DNA of 33,180 nucleotides, taken from contig CAMFGW010000030.1 of NCBI GenBank assembly GCA_945952025.1, positions 1 to 33,180 of the forward strand, given 5' to 3'. The translations under genes were made by a program, and so were the position numbers. Below are positions 27,108-33,180 of the stretch, in pieces. The notes under the pieces are model-generated. The model saw only the letters and a list, made by a program, of their open reading frames with translations. It was not told where the DNA came from and searched no databases. The stretch is from an uncultured Paracoccaceae bacterium (GTDB lineage: Bacteria; Pseudomonadota; Alphaproteobacteria; Rhodobacterales; Rhodobacteraceae). Numbering within the stretch: the first letter of the stretch is position 1; every line of letters starts with the position of its first letter.

Positions 27108-28163
27108 TCAGCCCCCGTTCATCAGGCTGGCCACCGCCGCCTGCGCGCCCGCGCGCCGGGCCACCGTCGCCCGCCAGTCGGCCATGGCATCCTGCGCGGG
27201 CTGGGGCAGCGTGGAAAGCTCATGCTCGACGGTCGCCAGATCGTCGGCCGCCAGCGCCGCCTCGACCCGGCTGAGGATCGCATCGGGGTCCGAGCCCTCG
27301 CGCGGGGTCAGCGACCGCGCGCCGGTCTGGCTTTGCAGGAATGCCGTGGTGCGGGCCCAGAAGCCGCCCTGCGCTCCGGCCGCGAGCGCCGCCGACAGCC
27401 CCGCCCGCGCCGCATCAGGAAAGACCGCGCGCAAGGAAGCAAGCGTCGGGACCCCCGCGGCCTGATCCTTCAGCGCAGCCGGCACCGTGCCGCCCGACTG
27501 TTCCAGAAGCGCCAGCGCCGGGCCAAGCGCGGCGCCGCTGTCGACCGCCGCAAGGATCTGGCTGACCGCGGCCTGCCGGGTCGCCGCCCCCGCCGCCGCC
27601 TGCAACGCGCGCGCGGCTTCCTCGGCCGCCTTGGCCTGGTCCTGCGCCGCCTGTGTCTGCGCCACTAGGTCGGCCGGAAGCGCCACGCCCCCCTGCACCG
27701 GCTGGCTTTCGAGCCTGGCCACCCGCCCCGTCAGCGCCGTCACTGTCGCAGTTGCGCCGTCGAGCCGCCCCGACAGGTCCTTCGTCGCCGCTTCGAGCTT
27801 CTGGCCCAGCGCCTCGACCGCCTCCCCGTCTGGCGCGACAGGCGCCGGAATTGCCTTGACCTCGGCGCTCAGCCGGGCGATTTCGGCCTTCAGCGCAGTT
27901 ATCTGCGTGTCATCGGTTTGCGGCGCCAGCCCGAAAAGGCCGGGCTGCGCTGTCGCAAGCCCATAGATCGCCGCCCCGCCGGCACCCGCGCACACGACGC
28001 CCGCAAGCGCCGCCGACAAAAACCATCCGCGCGCGCTGCGCCGGGCGGGCGCGGGCGGGGTCACCGGATTGGGCGCCTGATCGGACATCGGATCGGTTGC
28101 CACCGCGGCCTCTGGTCCCTCTTGCGTCATGGTCGCCCCCGATTCCAGTTCCGCCCCCGTCAT
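27108..28163 (-). CDS. Mic60/mitofilin-like inner membrane protein (COG4223)
   Basis: The 351-residue protein has a short cytoplasmic N-terminus rich in proline and alanine, one transmembrane helix (about 46-68), a periplasmic coiled coil (about 83-200) and a C-terminal helical domain. This is the architecture of alphaproteobacterial Mic60, the bacterial relative of the mitochondrial crista-junction protein, which is known to sit between hemD and hemY, just as here. In E. coli the positional equivalent is HemX. The start at 28163 (AGGG upstream) is used; ATG at 28130 is an alternative. Family membership is inferred from architecture and gene order. Confidence 0.82.
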   Translation of the reverse strand: MTGAELESGATMTQEGPEAAVATDPMSDQAPNPVTPPAPARRSARGWFLSAALAGVVCAGAGGAAIYGLATAQPGLFGLAPQTDDTQITALKAEIARLSAEVKAIPAPVAPDGEAVEALGQKLEAATKDLSGRLDGATATVTALTGRVARLESQPVQGGVALPADLVAQTQAAQDQAKAAEEAARALQAAAGAATRQAAVSQILAAVDSGAALGPALALLEQSGGTVPAALKDQAAGVPTLASLRAVFPDAARAGLSAALAAGAQGGFWARTTAFLQSQTGARSLTPREGSDPDAILSRVEAALAADDLATVEHELSTLPQPAQDAMADWRATVARRAGAQAAVASLMNGG

Positions 28164-28191
28164 CAGACCCTAGCCTCAGGGCGGCCCCGGC

Positions 28192-28893
28192 TCAACCGTC
28201 ACTCCGGGAGACGGCCACCAGCGCCTCGATCATCGCTGCCGAATCGGGGCGTTCGGCCAGATGAACCGACCGCACGAGTGGGGCCAGAAGCTCCGCAACC
28301 GGCACGCTGATCGCAATGGCGCGAAGGCCCGAAAGGGGCAGCCCGGCCAGCGCCGCAAGACCATCCTCGGCCGATCCGGCGGAATAGACCGGCCAGATCG
28401 CGCCCGCCCCGGACGCCAGATGCGCCTGCGCCTCGGCCGAAAGGGCAAGCCGCTCGCGGTCGTAGACGACCGCCGAACGCAACGCGACGCCGTGCCGCGC
28501 CATGACTGGCGCCAGATCGGCCGACACAAGCGCGCCCCGTGCCCAGAAGGGATGCCGGGGTCCGCCTTCCGCCGCCAGCATCCCCAGAAGCCCCGCCGCA
28601 TCGCCCGGCCCGGCGACCGACTGAAACCCCGCTGCCCGCGCCGCCTCTGCCGTCCGCGCGCCGACGCACCAGGCCAGGCCCCCCCGCCAAGCCGACAGGC
28701 GCGCGAACCCTTCGACCCCGTTTTCCGAGGTGAATACCACCCCGTCCACGCCCTGGAGGTCGAGCAAGGGCGCGAGGAACCGCAGCCCGGTCAGGGGCGA
28801 AAGGAGGATCGGCCACCCCCCCCCGAGCCGCGCCCGCACCTGCGCGGCAAGGCGCTTCGCCGCCGCTTCGGGGCGCGTCAGAAGGATGGGCAA
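28192..28893 (-). CDS. hemD: Uroporphyrinogen-III synthase HemD
   Basis: HemD closes hydroxymethylbilane to uroporphyrinogen III, the common precursor of heme, chlorins and cobalamin, so it feeds the CobA step encoded earlier in this window. The 233-residue form starts at TTG 28893, giving [20 protein letters not shown], the conserved N-terminal strand of the family; no clear ribosome binding site is seen, and TTG at 28911 is an alternative. [12 protein letters not shown] and [16 protein letters not shown] are typical. The frame extends upstream but into the divergent tsaD gene. The gene leads the hemD / Mic60-like / hemY transcript. Confidence 0.9.
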   Translation of the reverse strand: MPILLTRPEAAAKRLAAQVRARLGGGWPILLSPLTGLRFLAPLLDLQGVDGVVFTSENGVEGFARLSAWRGGLAWCVGARTAEAARAAGFQSVAGPGDAAGLLGMLAAEGGPRHPFWARGALVSADLAPVMARHGVALRSAVVYDRERLALSAEAQAHLASGAGAIWPVYSAGSAEDGLAALAGLPLSGLRAIAISVPVAELLAPLVRSVHLAERPDSAAMIEALVAVSRSDG

Positions 28894-29005
28894 GGGGCCG
28901 GGACTGGACAAGCGAACGGGCCGCCGGGATTGTGTAAGGGTCAAGCCGGTGTTACCTGCCCCCCATCCTCCGCGCAATCGGTCTGCCCCCAGCGACAAGG
29001 CCCTG

Positions 29006-30100
29006 ATGACCCGCCCGCTCACCTTCCTTGGCATCGAAAGCAGCTGCGACGACACGGCCGCCTCGGTCGTGGCGCTGGGCCCTGACGGCCCGACCATCCT
29101 GGCCTCGGTCGTCAGGGGGCAAGGCAGCCTGCACGCGCCCTTCGGCGGCGTGGTCCCCGAAATCGCCGCCCGCGCCCATGCCGAACGTGTCGACCTGTGC
29201 GTCGAAGAGGCGCTGGGCACCGCCGGCGTCAGCCTTTCGGCGCTGGACGGCATCGCGGTGACAGCCGGCCCCGGCCTGATCGGCGGGGTCCTGTCGGGGG
29301 TCATGTGCGCCAAGGCGCTCGCCGCAGCGACGGGCCTGCCGCTCCTGGGCGTCAACCACCTTGCGGGCCACGCCCTGACGCCGCGCCTGACGGACGGGGT
29401 GGCCTTTCCCTACCTGATGCTGCTGGTTTCGGGCGGCCATTGCCAGTTCCTGATCGCCCATGCCGCCGACCGCTTCAGCCGCCTTGGCGGCACGATCGAC
29501 GACGCGCCCGGCGAGGCCTTCGACAAGACCGCGAAGATCCTCGGCCTGCCCCAGCCCGGCGGCCCCTCGGTCGAGGCAGAGGCGGCGAAGGGCGATCCGA
29601 CCCGCTTCGCCTTCCCCCGCCCGCTTCTCGACCGGCCGGGGTGCGACCTGTCCTTCTCTGGCCTCAAGACCGCCGTCCTGCGGCTGCGCGACGGGCTCGT
29701 GGCCGAAAAGGGCGGCCTGACCGAAACCGACAGGGCCGACCTTTGCGCCGGCTTTCAGGCGGCGGTGGCCGAGGTTCTGGCAGTCAAGACCGCCCGCGCG
29801 CTCGATGCCGCGCGGGACATTGAGCCCGGCCTGACCACCCTGACCGTCGCGGGCGGCGTAGCGGCCAATTCGGCGATCCGCGCCCGCCTTTCCGGCGTCG
29901 CTGCGGTCGCCGTGCTGCCTTTCGTCGCGCCGCCGCTGGCGCTTTGCACCGACAATGGCGCCATGATCGCCTGGGCCGGGCTCGAACGCTTCCGGCTTGG
30001 CCACCGTGACGACCTGACCTTTTCGGCGCGCCCCCGCTGGCCGCTGGACGAGGGCGCTGCACCCATGCTCGGCTCGGGCAAGCGGGGGGCCAAGGCATGA
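29006..30100 (+). CDS. tsaD: tRNA threonylcarbamoyladenosine transferase TsaD
   Basis: TsaD transfers the threonylcarbamoyl group to A37 of ANN-decoding tRNAs, with TsaB and TsaE as partners. The 364-residue protein begins [20 protein letters not shown], the diagnostic N-terminus, and has the metal-binding NHLAGH motif (His118, His122), [10 protein letters not shown], and the C-terminal [13 protein letters not shown]. The ATG at 29006 is chosen by homology, as the frame is open upstream. It overlaps gpsA by 4 nt and is divergent from hemD. Confidence 0.97.
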   Translation: MTRPLTFLGIESSCDDTAASVVALGPDGPTILASVVRGQGSLHAPFGGVVPEIAARAHAERVDLCVEEALGTAGVSLSALDGIAVTAGPGLIGGVLSGVMCAKALAAATGLPLLGVNHLAGHALTPRLTDGVAFPYLMLLVSGGHCQFLIAHAADRFSRLGGTIDDAPGEAFDKTAKILGLPQPGGPSVEAEAAKGDPTRFAFPRPLLDRPGCDLSFSGLKTAVLRLRDGLVAEKGGLTETDRADLCAGFQAAVAEVLAVKTARALDAARDIEPGLTTLTVAGGVAANSAIRARLSGVAAVAVLPFVAPPLALCTDNGAMIAWAGLERFRLGHRDDLTFSARPRWPLDEGAAPMLGSGKRGAKA

Positions 30101-31062
30101 GCGTCGCGGTCCTTGGCGCAGGCGCCTTCGGCACGGCGCTGGCCATCGCGCTCGCGCGGAACGGCACCGACGTGCGGCTCTGGGCGCGCGACGGGGCGCA
30201 GGTCGCAGCCATGCAGGCCAGCCGCCAGAACGCCCGCCACCTGCCCGGAATCCAACTGCCAAAGGGCCTTTCGGTGACGGCAAATATCGCCGATCTGGCC
30301 GGAATAGACACTGTTTTGCTGGCCGTTCCCATGCAGCAGGTCGCGCGCGTCATCGCCGTCCACCCCGGCGCGCTGGCCGGCCGAACTGTCGTCGCCTGCG
30401 CCAAGGGGATCGACCTGACCACCCTGCGCGGACCGACGGCGCTTCTGCAGGCGGCCTTCCCTTCGGATGTCCCCGTCATCCTGACCGGCCCGAGTTTCGC
30501 CGCCGACATTGCCCGTGGCCTGCCGACCGCACTGACGCTCGCCTGCGCCGACGAAGCACAGGGCATCCGGCTGCAAGAGGCGCTTTCCACGCCGACGCTC
30601 CGGCTTTACCGCACCACGGACGTGACCGGGGCCGAACTTGGCGGCGCGCTGAAGAACGTCATCGCGATCGGCGCCGGGGTCGTGAGCGGCGCCGGCCTTG
30701 GCGACAGCGCCCGCGCGGCGCTCATCACCCGGGGCTTCGCCGAGATGACGCGCCTCGCGCTGCACCTTGGCGCGCAGGCCGAAACGCTCGCGGGGCTGTC
30801 AGGCCTGGGCGACCTGGTCCTGACCTGCACTTCCGACCAGTCGCGCAACTTCCGCTACGGCCGCGCACTGGGCCAGGGCGCGCCCTGGGACAGCATCATC
30901 ACGGTCGAGGGCGCCGCAACCGCCCGCGCCGTCACCGACCTGGCCGTCAAGGCCGGGATCGACCTGCCCGTCTCCACCATGGTCGCGCGCCTTGTCGCCG
31001 GCCAGGTCGGCGTGCCCGAAGCCGTCGCGGCGCTGATGTCCCGACCCCTGAAGAAGGAATGA
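30097..31062 (+). CDS. gpsA: Glycerol-3-phosphate dehydrogenase [NAD(P)+] GpsA
   Basis: GpsA reduces dihydroxyacetone phosphate to sn-glycerol-3-phosphate for phospholipid synthesis. The 321-residue protein has the Rossmann loop [12 protein letters not shown] (Gly7, Gly9, Gly12), [17 protein letters not shown], and the catalytic lysine in [15 protein letters not shown] (Lys186). It is coupled to tsaD by an ATGA overlap. The rare-codon run GAC ACT GTT TTG (30307-30318), encoding Asp71-Leu74, matches runs in cobI and cobL. Confidence 0.97.
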   Translation: MSVAVLGAGAFGTALAIALARNGTDVRLWARDGAQVAAMQASRQNARHLPGIQLPKGLSVTANIADLAGIDTVLLAVPMQQVARVIAVHPGALAGRTVVACAKGIDLTTLRGPTALLQAAFPSDVPVILTGPSFAADIARGLPTALTLACADEAQGIRLQEALSTPTLRLYRTTDVTGAELGGALKNVIAIGAGVVSGAGLGDSARAALITRGFAEMTRLALHLGAQAETLAGLSGLGDLVLTCTSDQSRNFRYGRALGQGAPWDSIITVEGAATARAVTDLAVKAGIDLPVSTMVARLVAGQVGVPEAVAALMSRPLKKE

Positions 31063-31064
31063 CC

Positions 31065-31334
31065 ATGCTTTTCGCCGTCATCTGCCGCGACAAACCCGGC
31101 GCGCTCGAGATCCGCAAGGCCACCCGCGAGGCGCATCTGGCCTATATTCAGCAGACCGGCATCGTCGACATGGCCGGCCCCCTGATCGAAGGCGGTCAGA
31201 TGGCGGGCTCGCTGGTCATCCTGAAGACCGACAGCGCGGATCAGGCACTCGCCTGGACCCGCGACGATCCCTACGCGCACGCCGGGCTGTTCCAGAGCGT
31301 CGAGGTGATCGAATGGAAGAAGGTGATCGGCTGA
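31065..31334 (+). CDS. YciI family protein
   Basis: A small ferredoxin-like-fold protein of the YciI family: the N-terminus MLFAVICRDKPGALEIRK and the later GPLIEGGQMAGSLVI and DPYAHAGLF are typical. The biochemical role of this family is mostly unknown. ATG 31065 (89 residues) lies six bases after AAGAAGGA and is preferred to ATG 31059, which directly abuts that site and overlaps the gpsA stop. Its stop overlaps the ATG of the EVE-domain gene (TGATG). Confidence 0.9.
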   Translation: MLFAVICRDKPGALEIRKATREAHLAYIQQTGIVDMAGPLIEGGQMAGSLVILKTDSADQALAWTRDDPYAHAGLFQSVEVIEWKKVIG

Positions 31335-31759
31335 TGGCATACTGGCTTTTCAAGTCCGAGCCCGACACATGGTCCTGGGACGAACAGGTCGCCAAGAGCG
31401 CCCAGGGCGAGGAATGGCACGGCGTCCGCAACTACCAGGCCCGCAACAACATGCGGGCGATGAAGGTGGGCGACAGGGGCTTCTTCTACCATTCCAACAT
31501 CGGCAAGGCCGTCGTCGGTGTGGTCGAGGTCTCGGCCGAAAGCGCGCCGGACAGCACCACCGACGATCCGCGCTGGGACTGCGTCCATATCCGCGCGATC
31601 GAGCCGTTGCTGCGCCCGGTGACGCTGGAAGAGATCAAGAATGACCCCCGACTGGCCGATATGGTGCTGGTGAACAACTCGCGCCTGTCGGTCCAGCCGG
31701 TCAGCGCAGAAGAATGGCGCCTGATCCGCGAATTGGGCGGTCTGGACGCGAAGGGCTGA
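31334..31759 (+). CDS. EVE domain-containing protein
   Basis: The 141-residue protein is a single EVE domain, a PUA-like fold that in other proteins recognises modified bases in DNA or RNA. Typical features are MAYWLFKSEPDTWSWDEQ at the start, GVRNYQARNNMRAMKVGDRGFFYHS, and VLVNNSRLSVQPVS. Its position after tsaD-gpsA-YciI is common in alphaproteobacteria (from memory), and no defence genes adjoin it, so a housekeeping role with modified tRNA is more likely than anti-phage activity. The start overlaps the preceding stop by one base. Confidence 0.92.
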   Translation: MAYWLFKSEPDTWSWDEQVAKSAQGEEWHGVRNYQARNNMRAMKVGDRGFFYHSNIGKAVVGVVEVSAESAPDSTTDDPRWDCVHIRAIEPLLRPVTLEEIKNDPRLADMVLVNNSRLSVQPVSAEEWRLIRELGGLDAKG

Positions 31760-31782
31760 GGAAAAAGGTCTGGGGGGAAAAA

Positions 31783-31816
31783 CGAAGGGTCCCGGCCGCA
31801 TGACCGGGACCCTTCG
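31783..31816 (-). terminator. Strong hairpin with T-tract on the minus strand
   Basis: A perfect 13-bp stem (CGAAGGGTCCCGG / CCGGGACCCTTCG) with an 8-nt loop. On the minus strand it is followed by TTTTT (complement of 31778-31782), an excellent intrinsic terminator for transcripts from the right. On the plus strand, 23 bases after the EVE gene stop, it lacks a T run but may still act as a 3' end hairpin. Confidence 0.75.
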
Positions 31817-31870
31817 CCACCCCGGTGCACCCCTGCACCACCGTGACAACTGATCTCGGCCATCCTGGCC

Positions 31871-31910
31871 CTTGCGCAGACCATGCCTGAAACAGGCCGG
31901 TCTGCGCAAG
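31871..31910. repeat. 40-nt near-perfect inverted repeat (two-part hairpin)
   Basis: CTTGCGCAGACC (31871-31882) pairs with GGTCTGCGCAAG (31899-31910); after a small internal loop, GCCTG (31885-31889) pairs with CAGGC (31893-31897) around an AAA loop. Neither side is followed by a clear T run (plus: AAATTAG). A smaller repeat GGTGCA-CCCC-TGCACC lies at 31824-31839. No coding sequence is visible here. Confidence 0.85.
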
Positions 31911-31936
31911 AAATTAGTCCTGAAAACTTGTCTAAA

Positions 31937-31955
31937 GCCCCGCCTAAGTCGGGGC
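31937..31955 (-). terminator. Terminator candidate after DUF2853 gene
   Basis: GCCCCG (31937-31942) and CGGGGC (31950-31955) form a hairpin 9 bases beyond the stop codon of the DUF2853 gene. On the minus strand it is followed by TTTAGACAAGTTTT, moderately T-rich. The stronger hairpin at 31783-31816 may serve as back-up. Confidence 0.55.
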
Positions 31956-31964
31956 CCGCCGGGC

Positions 31965-32306
31965 TCAGGCGTAGACCTTTTCCTTGCCGAAATGCTTGGT
32001 CAGCATGTAGTAGACCACGGCCCGGAACTTCTGCCGCTCGGACTTGCCATAGGCGTCCATGACCGCGTTGATCGCCGCCGTCAGCTCGGGCCCATCCTTC
32101 AGGCCAAGCTTCTTGACCAGGAAGTTGTTCTTGACCGTCTCGAGCTCGGTGGCGCTCGATGCCGCGATCGTGGCGCTGTCGCGATCATAGATCGACGGCC
32201 CGCAACCGATCGTGACCTTCGTCAGAAGGGCCATGTCCGGCGTGACTTTCAGTTTGGTCTTCAGATCGTCGGCGTACTTGGCGATCAGCTCGTCTCTCTT
32301 ACCCAT
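31965..32306 (-). CDS. DUF2853 family protein
   Basis: A 113-residue soluble, helical protein of the DUF2853 family, function unknown. It begins MGKRDELIAKYADDLKTK and contains IGCGPSIYDRDSATIAAS and VKKLGLKDGPEL, conserved as far as I recall. The ATG at 32306 is preferred to the TTG at 32312, since GGAG lies six bases before the ATG. It follows ahcY on the same strand after about 100 bases containing a long inverted repeat. Confidence 0.85.
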   Translation of the reverse strand: MGKRDELIAKYADDLKTKLKVTPDMALLTKVTIGCGPSIYDRDSATIAASSATELETVKNNFLVKKLGLKDGPELTAAINAVMDAYGKSERQKFRAVVYYMLTKHFGKEKVYA

Positions 32307-32333
32307 GTCCAACTCCAGCTTGGCAATATGACA

Positions 32334-32382
32334 GGGGGCTAGCCCGCGTACCGGGCCAGCCTCAAGGGGAAAGATAGCCCCC
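32334..32382 (-). terminator. Inverted repeat between ahcY and DUF2853 gene
   Basis: GGGGGCTA (32334-32341) pairs with TAGCCCCC (32375-32382), enclosing a smaller GCCCG/CGGGC hairpin at about 32342-32357. Downstream of ahcY on the minus strand it could end that transcript or form a processing hairpin before the DUF2853 gene. No T-tract follows, so terminator function is uncertain. Confidence 0.4.
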
Positions 32383-32410
32383 CAGTCCCCGCAAATCCAC
32401 GCCTTTTGGA

Positions 32411-33180
<770 letters not shown>

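Noticed and set aside
31334-31759. EVE-domain protein as part of an anti-phage system
   Set aside because: EVE domains do occur in modified-base-dependent restriction, but here the domain stands alone in a tsaD-gpsA-YciI housekeeping string with no nuclease or ATPase partner.

Overview
The window reads as a stretch of GC-rich alphaproteobacterial chromosome, most likely from the Rhodobacteraceae/Paracoccaceae. Reasons: the 16S rRNA 5' end has the form CAACTTGAGAGTTTGATCC; an oxygen-dependent (CobG-type) cobalamin operon carries the CbtB/CbtA cobalt transporter; the heme cluster hemD / Mic60-like / hemY is present; and tsaD-gpsA-YciI-EVE-DUF2853-ahcY follow one another. The family assignment is inferred from gene content and remembered gene order, not from a database search.

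Layout. 1-536 is the 5' third of a 16S rRNA gene on the minus strand, with its leader, a boxA-like element and a candidate rrn promoter up to about position 967. 1318-3939 is clpB (minus). 4156-4809 is cobO (minus). A cobalamin riboswitch at about 4861-5054 (plus) starts a long plus-strand operon: DUF1636 protein, cobW, cobN, cobG, cobH, cobI, cobJ, (cobK inverted), cobL, cobE, cobM, cobB, cobA. Most of its junctions are 4-nt ATGA overlaps. A second cobalamin riboswitch at 18202-18407 precedes cbtB and cbtA; after a good terminator comes cobF. From 20295 the content changes: a LacI-type repressor (minus), tRNA-Arg(CCT), a DppA-like D-aminopeptidase (minus), a DUF1624 membrane protein, a GntR-type regulator broken by an in-frame amber codon, a KDG-kinase-like sugar kinase, and tRNA-Thr(CGT) (minus). 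From 25548 comes conserved housekeeping: hemY, a Mic60-like gene and hemD on the minus strand; tsaD, gpsA, YciI and EVE-domain genes on the plus strand; then DUF2853 and the 3' part of ahcY on the minus strand.

How the genes work together. CobA, CobI, CobG, CobJ, CobM, CobF, CobK, CobL and CobH convert uroporphyrinogen III to hydrogenobyrinic acid by the aerobic route. CobB amidates it, CobN is the large cobaltochelatase subunit, and CobO adenosylates the product. CbtA/CbtB import cobalt; CobW and the DUF1636 protein are probable metal-handling partners. CobS, CobT, CobQ, CobD, CobC, CobP/U and CobV are not in the window and must be elsewhere if the pathway is complete. The two riboswitches should shut off the main operon and the transporter genes when adenosylcobalamin is plentiful.

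I found no defence system, phage, transposon or CRISPR array. The less ordinary signals are a near-identical 18-base, rare-codon string occurring in frame in cobI, cobL and gpsA; a cobK gene whose two ends overlap oppositely oriented neighbours; a 14-bp palindrome providing the stop codons of two convergent genes; an amber-interrupted GntR gene; a GANTC cluster between 16S and clpB; and several strong hairpins near 31.8-31.95 kb.
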